Part shown: positions 23,061-35,600 of the stretch, one piece after another
How positions within the stretch are numbered: position 1 is the stretch's first letter
Layout of the letters: each line of letters starts with the position of its first letter
NCBI GenBank assembly: GCA_964059195.1
Contig: CAXKWD010000006.1
Location: 132,042,539-132,106,538, forward strand
DNA length: 64,000 nucleotides
From: Ectobius pallidus
Lineage: Eukaryota; Arthropoda; Insecta; Blattodea; Ectobiidae
Reading direction: 5' to 3'
Notes under the pieces: model-generated
Told to the model about the DNA's origin: nothing
Databases searched by the model: none
What the model saw: only the letters and a program-made list of their open reading frames with translations
Position numbers and translations under genes: made by a program

Positions 23061-23377
23061 TCAATAATCCCCTCAAACAGATACACGCACTACAAATCTC
23101 TAGAATACATAACTACATGTCACTAAAAAGAAACACACTCGGAAATATTGCACATAAGACCTATCCGCACTTAGGTCTATCCTGTGCCAAAGTACAAAGA
23201 CACAAGTACTCAGCCCAAACACGTCACACCATCAACATCCCCTACGGATGTACATAAGGGCACAATAGGTATACACACATCACATATGGTTACCAAAATT
23301 TGGTCTGACCGGAGGTTTAGGCTTAATTGCTTGGCACTCCGGGGGTAAGGGTGGGCACACAAAAAAAAAAAAAAAGT

Positions 23378-23501
23378 TGTCCTCACGAGGGTGAGTGCAC
23401 CTCATCCTGGCCTCCTTAACGCCCTAAAAGTCGAAAGAGGTGTCGGGATCGCATCCAGGCCTTCAGATCCATGGTCAGGTTAACCACTGCATCAGGAAAG
23501 C
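23378..23501 (-). repeat. SINE family B, head portion
   Basis: On the minus strand a box-A-like GTGGTTAACCTGACC and a box-B-like GGATGCGATCCCG are followed by a body that aligns with 25640-25760 (GGTGAGTGCACCTCATCC and GGCTGAGTGCGCCCCGTTCC are the corresponding words). It abuts the poly(A) tail of the preceding LINE. Confidence 0.6.
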
Positions 23502-23952
23502 AGTCTTCGAAACTTACAATGTAGTCTACTTCGTTTTAAAAATGTAATTAGTGTAGGCAATTGCAAAGAAAAATGTACTGCAATAAGAAGTTTTTTTTTT
23601 CATGTACATTGACTAATTATTATAGCCGAATATGAATGAGAATAAGAAAGTTGCAATATTAAATTTAGACTATATTATATATGTGTTCACTTTAAAAAGA
23701 GGCTTTTAATTCCTCGATTTGCATTGATCGAGAACTGAAATTTGAATACACAAAGATTTCACCGCCAAGTCATAATTTTACTGCCTATCATGAAACCATT
23801 TTGATTCATTCCTATAAAAATTCATTCTCTTCGGAAAAAATACTAGTCCTGACCTCAGAATGGACAATAATTTGGTAAACTAATAAAGTTATCGAGAAAG
23901 GAAACATTCTTAAAATGCTCAATTGGGAGTTAAAAGGCCGGATTACATAGAA

Positions 23953-24368
23953 CAGCGTTTCTCAAACTTTTTGAACCCGAGGACCTCTAAAATGTCTAAA
24001 AAATGTTATGGACCCCTAATTTTACATCCCACTTTTAAAAGAAGGCCTATATTCTTAATATTTGGGGTATTAACTATAGGTTATTATAATAATTAAGGAA
24101 TCGCGCACAATGTGCATTATCTTAACCTAAGACTCAACCTACCCAGTCCTGAACCCGGGGATCTTTCACTACTGAAAAATCCCCCACCCGGCCGGGAATC
24201 GAACCCGGGCCGCCGGAGTGGAAGGCAGGCGTTCTACCGACTCACCCACGGCGGCGGACTTATAGGTTATTATAACGAATTATGTGAAAAAAATGTTACT
24301 TCTTTACTTCCCACTTGCTTTATGATATTTTTAAATTATGTCTGCGGACCATAGGTTGAGAAACACTG
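23953..24368. mobile_element. hAT-type MITE with perfect 8-bp TSD, carrying a nested SINE
   Basis: The ends CAGCGTTTCTCAAAC and GGTTGAGAAACACTG form the terminal inverted repeat. ACATAGAA is duplicated exactly (23945-23952 and 24369-24376), the 8 bp expected for hAT. The interior aligns, in opposite orientation, with the copy at 58992-59257. A 171-bp SINE sits inside (24090-24260). Confidence 0.92.
24090..24260 (-). repeat. tRNA-derived SINE (family D) nested in hAT MITE
   Basis: It is bounded by a perfect 15-bp duplication TATAGGTTATTATAA (24075-24089 and 24261-24275). On the minus strand a tRNA-like head has a D-arm-like GTGGGTGAGTCGGTAGAACG, a central CCTTCCAC loop and a strong B box in GGGTTCGATTCCCGG, which resembles a glycine-type tRNA. 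After the head come GGGGGATTTTTCAG and a short AT-rich tail. The long exact TSD points to LINE-driven insertion. Confidence 0.88.
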
Positions 24369-24376
24369 ACATAGAA

Positions 24377-25489
24377 CATCGTACTTTCGACTTGGATTCC
24401 CCTTCAGCAAGTCCCATTCACATTCAAAGTAGACCTACATGAGACAAAGTGCTTGTCTTTCGATTCTGGTGTAACGTTTCCACAAGAACTTGTGGTTGTC
24501 CTCGAACAATAAATTACGACCCTTTAGAAGTCAAATTAGATGATGACACATTGCGAAGATGAGAAAAGACTTGCGAAGCTCTCTACTTCTCATAGGCATA
24601 AATCAAACTTGTGCTAAGCGGGACAGTCTTTAGAAGTGACATTAGATCTATGTTTATAGCTGTGAATCACCCACACAGCGAACTGGTCGTGGGAGAAGCT
24701 GTGATGTAAGTAAAACATTTGACATCCGATAACAGTGACTTCCATAGGACACCGCGAACCTTTGCATCTCTAAGGATACCAGACGTAAACACTATTCCTT
24801 CTAGTACCGGTCTTTCACAAACATAGTCACTCAGAAAAACTGAAGTCCTCAATTTTCATAATTATATTTTCCCCTTGTAATAAGGGAATCTCGTAACTAA
24901 ATACGGACGAACTGATGTAAGTGCAACGTGAACACAGGATACATCCGACAAAAGAATAAGAGTTTCAAACACGATCTTATTTTTATTTTTCTTGCTACAG
25001 GCTTACATCCTGTTTACCTTTACTACCAATAATTGCATATAAGTCACACGAGATTTTTGCTTAAACATTGGAATTTTCAAAAGGCATGAGATCACAAATG
25101 AAACTCCCAGTACTGTCGGACATCATTGCTGTTTCATTGTCGATGGAATCAGAAACAGTTCCGTGCACAGAGTATACAGAGTGATAGGATTTGAATGCGA
25201 TAATTTTAGCTGATGACTGAGACTACTGAAGCATAAAAATAGTTGATAAATTTTTGGGCTAAATGTTTTGCCAGAAAAAGTTAGTATTGAATCTTCTGTA
25301 TGTGTTTACTCCTCATAAATATGACATTAGTTTAATTATGTAGGCCTATGTTTCTATTCAAATATGAGATAGTAGGCCTATATTTTAGGACAAAATTCCT
25401 GACATTCCGCTTTGCGTGCTGTTGTTCTACCAACTTAGTTAGCAAGAGTCAAATTCACAGTGCTAGATGGAAACTCTCTCCTGTGATTA
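24377..25489. other. Gene-free stretch
   Basis: No recognisable coding sequence, tRNA-like box or inverted termini. Confidence 0.4.
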
Positions 25490-25760
25490 ACTCCATGGCG
25501 CTACATCCCTGAAGGGATAAGGCCTACCACCCGACCACTACGTCATCTATCACAGGCAGATGGCCGACATCCACGGCCGTTAATGGTGTTTCCATAACAG
25601 GAGCCCCTACTTCTCTATCGAGTAGCTCTTCAATGTGAATCACGAGGCTGAGTGCGCCCCGTTCCAGACCTCCCTACCTCAGAAAAATCCGAGGAGGTAC
25701 CGGAGATCGAAACCGGGCCGACTGATCTGTGGTCAGCGACGCTAACCACAAGATCACTGA
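25490..25760 (-). repeat. SINE family B, near full length
   Basis: Read on the minus strand it starts with box-A-like GTGGTTAGCGTCGCTGACC, then box-B-like CGGTTTCGATCTCCGG, then a body with GGAGGTCTGGAACGGGGCGC. It ends in the CATCTGCC...GTGGTCGGGTGGTAGGCC...GCGCCATGGAG block shared with the 18333 copy. It is the most complete member here and ties the 18-kb and 23-kb fragments into one family. Confidence 0.8.
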
Positions 25761-26177
25761 AAGCAATTTACGTCATTTATGACTTTAAATCTAGCACAAA
25801 ATAAGTTATTAGAAGTTTGCTTAAAAGAACCTGTAGACTAGCCCACAGAACTGTTATTTCCTGACCCCACGCTGCCTAAAGAAAGAAAAAAAGAAAAAGG
25901 ATCACTTTAAAATATCTTTATTACAGTGGTGATGCTATCTTAATTATACAAAGTTTGCTGTTAATTAATTTCAATGCTGAAACTAAGCGTGACATGAAAT
26001 ACTAATTATTATGTAAATAAAGTCACAATCCGCGCTACACATGGCTACTGTAGTTAGCTTAGTGGCTGTATTCTGTTGTTTCATACAAAAAGAAACGCTG
26101 TGATAGTAATGTTACGAAAAAAGAAGACACAGCAGAGAATCTCAAAACGTGAATTTTGTAGGAAAGATTATGACTTA
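25761..26177. other. Gene-free AT-rich stretch
   Basis: Nothing recognisable beyond short A/G-rich runs. Confidence 0.4.
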
Positions 26178-26478
26178 AAAAAAGAAGAAGAAGAAGTAAA
26201 ATTTTCCCTATACAGGTCCAGAAAGTTGAGGCTCCCAGATTTTAGACATTCGGCACATGAAGATGATAACATTGTCTGTCAGCCTTACGCACCGGCCTCC
26301 TTTAGCCCCCAGGATGGGTCCTGGTACTCAATTCTATTAAAGGCTGAGTCAACCTCAGGGCCATAGTACCAGCAGAAGGATTAGGCCAATTGAAAAATTC
26401 CAACAACCTCATCGGGAATCGAACCCGCGACCTTCTGGTTTGTAGCGTAGCGCCTCAACCACTACGCTACGGCGTACA
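26178..26478 (-). repeat. SINE family A, full length with (CTT)n tail
   Basis: The minus strand has a complete tRNA-like head (GTAGCGTAGTGGTTGAGGCG as box A region, GGTCGCGGGTTCGATTCCCG as box B). The family body follows: TTTTTCAATTGGCCTAATCC, GAGTACCAGGA, GGCCGGTGCGTAAGGCTGAC and GGGAGCCTCAAC. It terminates in GTATAGGG and a short CTT/T tail (26178-26195). This copy defines the 5' half missing from the other members. Confidence 0.88.
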
Positions 26479-27309
26479 TATAATGGCCTTAACTTCGCCA
26501 TATAAATAAATGAATTATTGCCTGTTGAATCACTCATATGACTAGACTATTCCTGCGACAAGGTAGAATGTCTTCTGCCACTCTATGTAGTTTTAGAAGG
26601 AATATCGGCACTTGTGATCTGAAATACTAACATCACTTTCTCTACCTTAGGGGATAGAGGGTAAATTATTCACCACGTATAGGCAAAATCAGCGTTATTT
26701 TTTTTATTAAAACAACACTGTGAAAATTAATATATGCTATAGCCTATGCCGGCTAAGGTTTATCATCCTCAGAGATGTCAAAAAGTTCCTAATTAGGCCT
26801 ACATGATATTTTTAAGGCTCGTTAAATGTTCAAAACTCATTAAACTAGGTCTATAGGTAAAATAAATAACTAACAAATAAAACACCTTCAAACGATTATG
26901 TCTAACAAAAAATTGATGTCTGTTAATTTTTAGAAAGAAGGCAACAGCCTGTAAGGCTGCATACCTCTAAGATTGCCGTATGTACACTTTTTTTTTTTAT
27001 TTTAACTCTAACTTATGCAAATTTCTTTACCCACTTTTCCATATTTTGACAGCATTTCTATAAATATTCAAAACTTAATGGTTCTTACAAAATATAGCCT
27101 ATAGCATAAGCTTACAAACCATGTGAAATTGGCACAACATCCCCCTACTACATAATTATAAAACCCCATTGTAAGTCGTCTTCTCCCTCTACCCTATCGA
27201 AACAATACAACACAGGCTAACCCACTTCGCCACTTCATATATATACGTTTTAAGAGAGAAAGGGTGAGGACACAATTTCAAATTGTCTAATTATTACCCT
27301 ATATGACTG

Positions 27310-27745
27310 ACTGACTGACCGACTTAGTCCTGTAACCCCTATGGTGGGGCATAGGGTCTCCAAGTGGAGGTTTCATTACCTATACTAATTTTGTTACGCT
27401 TATTTTTCGAGAGAGGGCAGAGAGACAGGTGGTAAGCCCATCGCCTCTCCACCCTCTCCTGAAACTTGGTCTTTTGTTTCCTCCAATACTACTATAGGGC
27501 CTATTACTTATGGTTTGATCTGTTCCCTTCATTGTGTAATATTCATATTGTAGGCCCTATGTGTCTGTTTCTTTTTTCCGTATTTGTTTTAATTGTAGTA
27601 TTAGTTTAAATATTTTATGTATTAGATTAAACATATAATATTAATGTTGTAAAACTGCTGTAATTAGAATAAGAATCTTGTAATTGGTCAATGAGCCTGT
27701 TATATTCTCAACATAAATAAATAATAAATAAATACCTATTTGTCT
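27310..27745 (+). repeat. Possible LINE 3' end with AAAT-type tail
   Basis: GC-richer sequence around 27325-27480 grades into AT-rich sequence. It ends in an AATA/AAAT array (about 27712-27740), the tail style of some non-LTR elements. No coding homology or target duplication was found, so this is tentative. Confidence 0.35.
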
Positions 27746-29373
27746 GCAGGGTTGAGTAACTTAAGGCTTTGCTGCACTGAGAAGAAACAATATAAACTCA
27801 GATTTCCAAATGATGATATACAGTGGATAATAATTAAGTTTCTAAAACTTTTTATAAACAGTTAACCAGATATCAAGTCCTATTATTTACTCCTAACTAA
27901 AACCCAACTGCTTGCAAACGTTGTTCAAAGTCATTTTCTCTTGCTTCAACTTCCCTGGAGTTTCACCCAGTGTCACATGTTTCACTGTAGCAATCAGTTA
28001 ATATTATCTGGACTTCTAGCTTAGGACTACTAAGATTCAAGTTTATAAAGAGTAAGTAACTATTGCATCCAAAATAATTTCTCACTTCAGGTTAAATCTG
28101 ATTCCAAATTAGTGACTTTTATATAGGATTTCTTCAAATTTCGAGCACTGAATATTTCTCTTAAACCCTGCTTTACATCAGTAGGGACGTCATAACTCAT
28201 TAACTGATTAATTAATTACAGATTTTGGAGAACAGAGTGTAAAGCAAATATAGAATCGTCCTGGTTTAAGAAGATCTCCTTATATATTATAGGAAAAGTT
28301 CTCGTAATCCCAAAAGTAATCTCTCTTTCTTGATCGAAGGACAAGAAGAAAGAATGAGAGAAGTTGAGTGAAAGAGAGGGACAGAGGAAGTAAGATAATG
28401 AAAGGATTAAGCAGAGCGGGAGGGAGAGAGGGAAAACGAGAGAGACGAAAAAATGTATGCCAGATTCGGTCAAATATTGGTCTATCAAAGGGCTTTAGTT
28501 TCTCAGAAAGAAAACAACTATTATGTATTATTATTTTTAATGATTATTATTATTAATTTATTATTATTTTATTATTATATTAACTTATAACTTTTGGTAG
28601 GCATATCAATAACATGCTAGCATTATTATACAACAATTATCCAGTAGGCCTAGGCCTATAGGTCTAAGCTTATAGCTCTATGAAATTATAATGAACTACT
28701 TTTGCTTCGATCAACTAAGCTACCTTAATTAAGGACTAAAATTATTCCATTTATATGTAGCTTAATCGATCAATCTGTACACGGTTCGGCGGGTAAGTAT
28801 CGCCTGTTTAAAAGGGGATTTTACATCCTTTACTGCAAGCGAGAACTGGGATCCTGTATCTGAATTTCAGTGATGCTAGAGCTCATTCGTGGGAAAGTTG
28901 GGATTTTAGGATGGGGGGGGGGTCTGCTGTTAGGCCTATACCTTTTTCCGAATTTTATTGCAACACGCTTTTAAGTTATCGATCCTCCTCAATCTCTCTT
29001 CTCTAGAGTTCCTCAGAAATATAAAATTATTAATTATATTATTAATTGTTGTTAGGCCTATTATTATTGTCATTAACATCAATAACTTCGCCTACTGACG
29101 TTCAACATTATGTAATTTTTTTTTTTTTTTTTTAATTCTGGTTGGGAACCACAGGATATAACTTATTGGATTTCGCTGGCAAGACTGCATACGAGTCCCA
29201 CGCTCACCTTCAAATTTTACCGTTAGTGGCCCCTAGATTGGGTTTAATGAAATTGTGGACTTATTCTTGGTGGATCCGTCACTATGTCCGGGACCTACAA
29301 GGTAGAGGAAACGCTTGGAAAAAAGGTAGAGTGTTTAAGACAAGTCTTGGTATGTCCACATGACACCGCAAGG
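27746..29373. other. Gene-free stretch with purine tract
   Basis: A purine-rich segment (GAGAGGGA-type) lies at 28345-28450 and an ATT-rich array at 28525-28580. A (T)n run is at 29117-29132. The 73-codon frame at 29142-29363 has no known motif. Confidence 0.4.
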
Positions 29374-29375
29374 TA

Positions 29376-29653
29376 CAGTGGTATTAATAAGAGGCGACAG
29401 CCAGATGCGCTTGAGGGGAAGTAAGGGGAAGTGAGGGGAAGGAGTAAGAATGTTGAATTGCACTAGCGAGAGCAGAAGCGATTGTAACAAAGTCTCTTGT
29501 TTCTTAACTATAGGCTATTATACGGTCTTACCGCACTGAAAGCAGCGACACAACTGACCCATACACCCCTCCAAGCGATACGAATCTTTAATGGATTCGT
29601 CTGCTTCTACTGCGCATCCAAGCTTGGACTGTCACCTCTGATTAATACCACTG
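29376..29653. mobile_element. Tc1/mariner-type MITE, copy 1
   Basis: The 278-bp element is flanked by TA (29374-29375 and 29654-29655). The ends are inverted copies of CAGTGGTATTAATNAGAGGYGRCAG. It aligns, reversed, with copy 2 at 36838-37108 throughout, including AGCGATTGTAAC and TCTCTTGTTTCTT. It differs by a small insertion GGCTA at 29513-29517. Confidence 0.88.
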
Positions 29654-29655
29654 TA

Positions 29656-30119
29656 CTCAAAACATATCTTCCCATAATTTCGGGGTCTGTAGGATAAGCT
29701 CAGATGTCCCCTGTGCTACGGGGGGGGGGGGACTTTATTATCTTAATGAGAGAATCATCCCTTGTACTGGACCTCGACTGTAGAGACATAACATAAGCTT
29801 TCCTATAAAAACAAATTAGGCCAGGTCATTGAAGAAATAAAGTCAGCATTGAAAAGATAGTTAATCTGCCGTTCTAATAAAAAATAATAATAAAAAAACA
29901 CACATTCAAAGTGTAAATATTAAAATGAAAAGAGTTACTTAGGTCTATCTAAATTTTAAACTTTAAATCCATTTAGTTTTATCTGCTACAACTGATAGTT
30001 TATGTCAATAAAATATATGAACCATTTCTAAAATAGTGCGGTTTAAACTAAGCCTCATGTTAGGACCTGCTTAAAATCATCGATGGACCTATGTGATCCG
30101 CGGGTTACCCGTATTTTTT
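29656..30119. other. Gene-free stretch
   Basis: There is a G run near 29720 and AT-rich sequence otherwise. No features recognised. Confidence 0.4.
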
Positions 30120-30295
30120 TTATGCAATAATTCCTAAACGTGCCTGTAAATCTACAGGTATGGGCCAGTCACATGGATGTAGGTCTACACATAAATAACA
30201 TCTACCCCGGCCGGAATCATACCCGCAACCTTTGACACAGAAATCCAGCACTAAACTGACTGCGCCACCCAGACCTACCCGATTAACGCCAGACA
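30120..30295 (-). repeat. SINE family C
   Basis: On the minus strand GGGTGGCGCAGTCAGTTTAG (box-A region) and GGTTGCGGGTATGATTCCGG (box-B region) are followed by a body ending GTAGATTTACAGGCACG, shared with 11125-11300. The head is better preserved here. Confidence 0.7.
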
Positions 30296-32178
30296 TATTT
30301 TCATGCATAATAATAGGATTCTTTCCTGATGTTCGAAAAGCAATAGGCCTACTTAGTAAGCAGCTACTGAACACAACTATGGAAACAGTGTGATTTAGCT
30401 CAAGTTTTCGTGAGCATTTAAATAGATATCCCATTTTATTGTTTGTTTTAAATTTGAAGAACTAAATGACAGACAATACCGACCTTTGTCGCTCATCTCT
30501 GACCCCGACAACAATCCAGATCGGTTGAAAAGCGTCAAAGAGATCAAATATAGCATTATAAAATCATATTTTGCTAGTTACATCTGCAAAATGAAAATTT
30601 AAAAAATGCATCGAATTGGATAGACCTGCATATAGGTTTTATTGGAACGAAAAATTAAACTAGAAGGATATAAGTAGATATGTAGGCCTATAATTTAGTA
30701 CTCCTGTGAACGAATTCGTAATGAATGTGACGAAAGTAAGACGATATCTGGGTAGTTGAGCCGGCTGACTGCATAACCCAACATGCACGGGAGATTCCCG
30801 TAGGCCTATAGGGTACAGGCCAACACATGTCACCTGTAATCCTATCTATTGCAGTAAAAACATAGGCCTAGGCTATTGCATTTACTTAAGAACCTGCTTT
30901 ATCATTACTAAAACAGACTGATTAAGAACAACTACTTTTTATAAAATATAGGTTAACTGCTCGAAAATAGGATATAGTCTAATAGCCTAAAATTCTTATT
31001 TACCTGACTTTGACGAAAATATCACAGCCATTTAGACAAATTCCTCGATCTGCGATTCAATCCTTCCTTAACCCCTGCAAAAGTTAAAGATCTCCCATAA
31101 CTTGAGATGAGAGACAGTCACATGACTTTCCATACCCAAGCATGGACGACTTATTTTTACGCTTCTTACTAAGAAAAAGTGGCCGTATGGCAGAAATACG
31201 CATTCAGTTGCCTCAGTCTCACGCAAAACAAGTGATTTTGAAATGCACCAGTTAGCTTTCAGACCAGTTCAACGTAGAAATATTGCAGAGTTTTAGAACA
31301 AAGTACAAGCAATTTAAATTTCAAAAACCCTTAGAATCGTCCTCGAGAAAATCGCGAAAATGGAATTTCTTCGTGTTTAAGTGACAATGAGAGTTGAGTA
31401 AGATAAATTTATTTATAAGCTTCGTGGGCATATCCCGGGAAATATATCTAGGCCAATATAAAAATTTGTTTAGTTATTTATTTTTATTTTGACATAAGCC
31501 AACATAAGTATACATAACTTACACGCAAATACATTCTGGAAATAGTCTAAAAGCTTTATGATCAAAAGATTCTAAAATCTTGTATTCCTGCTGAAATCTC
31601 GTCGTCGAATTTCATAGTCGAACACAATAATCACTCTACTCACAAACTCTGATACATATCATGGTAAGAGTAGAAAAATAGAATAGGATGGTTACTGTAT
31701 TGCTCAGCTAATAAGGTCTTCTAATCCCACCGATATAAAACAAATTACAACTGGAAATCAATACATTCATTTCACAAAGGTTTCAAAAAATAAGAATAGA
31801 ATACAAAACCTTAACGGAAGAAAGAATTTCCCAATATGAACTAAAAAAGGATAGGTCGCTAATAACTTGTAATAAAAGTAATTTAATAATTTATCAGTTA
31901 TCACAATGTCAATATTTTTATAAACAATTTAATTCTTAATTAAATTAAGGTAACAGGAAATAGAAATTCACAAGTAAACAAAAACTCAATACAAAGAAAG
32001 AAATCCTTATAGAATCCTCTGACAGGCCTATGTTTAAAAAATGAGCCTACGTGAAAAAAGTAGACATGCATTTACCCTGTTTATTTCTACTAAGACCATT
32101 TTCAAAGCACTGTAAAAATGTAGGCCTTATCCTACCTATAGCCTACTTTTAATTTGTATTAACCGAATTAGTTATGGC
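30296..32178. other. Gene-free AT-rich stretch
   Basis: No coding sequence. TAGGCCTA-type octamers are dense here (30341, 30682, 30802, 30863). Confidence 0.4.
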
Positions 32179-32638
32179 TAGGGGGCGGATTTCTATAACA
32201 TGTCATATTTTTCTCCTTTGTATTATTTCAGGTTTCAGACTAATTTAAACCTGATTCCAAGCATCCTGGTGAAAATGGAACGGCTTTTATTGTGCATATA
32301 ACTGCATATTTAGGAAATTTTCAACTATTGTAGCATATTTAGTATGGATATGCATATTTATGTCATATTTGTTGCATATTTGTGTGCATATTAAAGAAGT
32401 TTTCAAGTTTCATATCATATTTTGTAAATTTTGCATTATAATGATACTTTTTGAGAATTTACAGATATTTAAAATAATTAACACAAAATTTTAATAAAAC
32501 GAATTGTAATGAAACTTTAAAAATATACACATTGTGTAAGTGGTAAAGTCAAATAAAAAAAAATGGTCATATTTTAATGGTTTTAGGTCATAAATGGATG
32601 CATATATCCTATTTTTAGGTCATAGAAATCCTCCCCTA
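32179..32638. mobile_element. hAT-like MITE with CATATTT subterminal repeats
   Basis: The left end TAGGGGGCGGATTTCTATAAC is mirrored at the right end by the complement of TAGGGGAGGATTTCTATGAC. The flanking octamers GTTATGGC and CTTATAGC (32171-32178 and 32639-32646) agree at 6 of 8 positions, which fits a decayed hAT duplication. The interior has about ten scattered GCATATTT/TCATATTT words, the kind of subterminal repeat hAT transposases bind. Confidence 0.75.
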
Positions 32639-32646
32639 CTTATAGC

Positions 32647-35600
32647 AAACATGTTATGTTAAAGCCCATTCTATTACTTTCACATCCGTCCCTTTAAACT
32701 CCCATCATAATATAATAATTAAAAAAAATATCATCGAAAGACCTGTGAATACTCGTACACATCCAACATAACACAAAACAGAAAGGGGGCGTGCTTGACA
32801 ACATACCTTGAGCGACCCGTCGTGCCACCGGTTTCGATCTCATTCTCCCAGGCGTACAGGTGAAGGCACGATACTGAAGTCTTCTCGAGATGCTACCAAC
32901 AAACGTCGCACTTGAACCGACTGACAGTTGACGGATCCCATTAAGAAATTAAATATGCGACAAGAAAACAATCCAAATGCAAAAAAAAAAAAACCTAACT
33001 TTTTTGACGGTGCTTTAAAAAATTGTTGACACTTCCTATTGTTTTATTTATTTTTTGTTCAATGCTTTCTTGGCACTTGCTTTTCCGTCTTCCAATCCAG
33101 ACGCACTGACTTCGCAACACTTCTGCAGAAGAAGAAGGATAACGCCAACTGTCGCTGCACCGCCGTTCACTACCTATCCCCCCGTACAGTAACAACTAGC
33201 GCTTATGTTGTTAAAAAGAAGAGATACGATGAAACGAGAAAAGAGAGGGGACGTGAAAATTCCCGGGATTTTCTTCTGAGACGTTTTCTTCAGATATTAG
33301 AAAAGGAATAAGAGAATGAGAGAGAATGATGGGAAAAAATCTCATCATTGCCCCCTCCCCCGCAATTGTAGCATCACTGACAGAATATAGCAAACCTCAA
33401 CCAATGGGACGTAGAGTCACACAATCAGAGGTACAATGAGGCGCCGTGCCGAATGACACTGCTAAGTTTTTTCATATCATGAACTTAGTAATACTTGTGC
33501 CCGATAGCAATGATCCATGAGGCGCAACGAGCATGTATTTCCCCCGACTTTTAGGCCACGCCCTTCTCGCTGAATCCCTCCCATCCCCACCACGAGGCAG
33601 ATCGCACTCAGCGATGGTGGGAGAGTGTACGAGACGAAAGGGAGATGATCAGATGCGAAAGAGGTAGAAAAGCAAAATTGAACATTACATATCACATGTG
33701 TTCAAGATTCGCACAAAAACTAAGCAAGGAATTTTGTTCTTCCAATAACCTTCATTGAGTCAATAAATCTGCGGAAACCTTCATGTAGAACTGACAAAAT
33801 AACCGATAAGTTAATGCAATTTACCTTACAATGGAAATATATAGGTTGCTATAAACGAAGTGGGACAAGGTAGGTCAGTAGGTAGTTAGTTAGTTAGTTA
33901 GTTAGTTCGGTAAGTAGTTATGTGGCTAGGTGGGTAGGAAGGTAGATAGGTAAAGTACTAAGTAAACAAGTAAGCAGATTTATAAAGAATAAAAACTATT
34001 AGATTTAATTGGGTAGCGTTCTCTCTTATTTTCTTTTTTTCTCTCTCCCTCTCCCTCTCTCTCTCTCTTCCTTTCTTTAATTATTTTACCTCCACTATCC
34101 AAGATCTTGTCATCCAATACCCATATGAGGGGGGGGGACAAAATATATGAATCACACATATTGAGACAGAACAGAGGAGCTCCCTGCTGAGTGGTCAACA
34201 CGACGCAGGACCTCCTTCGAAGAAAACACATACAACGTTCAGTGAACTTTTACTGTTATATAAATTCCAATAAGGAATTCGCCTTTGCAAAATGGGAAAC
34301 CCCATTAAAAATCATACGTCCATGGGAATCGAACCAGAGACTTCTCAAATGTAAGTACATGACTTTACCATCTCGACCATTTCGCTCGCTTTTCAGACAA
34401 TCTTGCTAGGAAATTCAGAATAGAGGGTATGCTTCTTATAAAAAGAAATGTTCAAACTAGAAAAGATAAAGAAAAATCAAAATAGAAAAGATAAAGTCTT
34501 TTTAAGATATTAAGAGTGGGGACAATAAATATGGTGAGTTCAAACACGCGAGATCCATCAAGACATCCTAGAAAATTTCAAAGTCGATACCCAATTGTTT
34601 GATCCCATCGAAATAACCTATCAATTTTAAAAAATTAAAACCTTGCAGGGATTGAGCTGAGAAGCACAGATTTAACGTGCACTTTGAGGAAACGCAGAAA
34701 AATCAATTGGGATAGAGGTTATACGCCCACAATTAGGCTATAAAATAGACAACTCCAGCCGAGATAACCAAATCGGGGTAAATTTTTTAAGAACGAAAAT
34801 TTACCGGTAAGTCAGACGACACCGATAACATCTCGTAAAAAATATCCCCCTCCCCAGGAAATCGTTTATGAAAACACGTTAACGTTCCAGTAAACTGTCT
34901 GCAACAATTGTTTGAGGACTTACTGTAGCCTACCTGTCATTCGCTGTAGCCTGCACTTATGCGATGTAGGCTATTAACAATTATCGAATGTAGCCTAGGC
35001 TACTGCGTTTCTTGCTGGAACGATAACAGTTCAATCGATTAGTTTGTGTCAACATATATTACGTTATGGCTGATATCGATTCATGACATACATAGGATTA
35101 AATTACATGTTTAATTAATGTCAGTATTATTGCCAATCAAATAACCAAATGATGCTGCTAAATCTACTCAGAAGCATAGGCTACAAAACTCAATATCATG
35201 TCCCAAAATACTGTTTTTATGGTTATAAACTTGTCAAGCTCAATAGGGAATGGCGTTACGCAGGAATTATTGTGCTTTCTACGCACGTCTCTGATAAGCA
35301 ATTCATGCTTCAGCCCGCTGACTTTTTTGACTGCACAGAAATGCGTTGGAACGTAGGTTGGACAGATAGAATCTAGATGCGCTCCCATGGAATACAGGTA
35401 AGCTAATTCCCAATGTACGCATATTGTGACAAAGCTATTTTTTTAGGACGAGAGGGAGGAAGAAAAGGGAGGGGAATGGAGTGGAAAAATAACAGAACTA
35501 GAATGAATAAAGCACTTCAGACTAGATCTATGAATCAACCTTAGCCTAATGGGCACGCCAGAATAAATAGGTCATATCATTAGAAAATCGAAAATTAGAA

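Larger units (their letters stand above)
21716..23375 (+). mobile_element. 5'-truncated non-LTR retrotransposon with poly(A) tail
   Basis: The element comprises the C-terminal part of the LINE ORF2, a roughly 390-bp 3' UTR and a terminal A run (about 23361-23375). Its beginning is set only by the in-frame stop at 21713-21715, so the true break may lie a few dozen bases further in. No target duplication was identified; a SINE abuts the poly(A) end. Confidence 0.85.

Noticed and set aside
24112..24354. 80-codon plus-strand frame at 24.1 kb
   Set aside because: It reads through the nested SINE in antisense (the NPPPGRESNPGRR peptide is the complement of the tRNA B box).
26076..26366. 96-codon frame at 26 kb
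   Set aside because: Most of it is the antisense of a family A SINE.
28216..28488. 90-codon minus-strand Ser/Leu-rich frame
   Set aside because: It is a translation of the purine tract complement.
32800..32900. Possible tRNA-like B box in GGTTTCGATCTC
   Set aside because: Only the single box is present; no head structure or body shared with the SINE families.
33039..33311. 90-codon frame in the GC-richer patch at 33 kb
   Set aside because: No domain, competing opposite-strand frames, and no splice or repeat context to support it.
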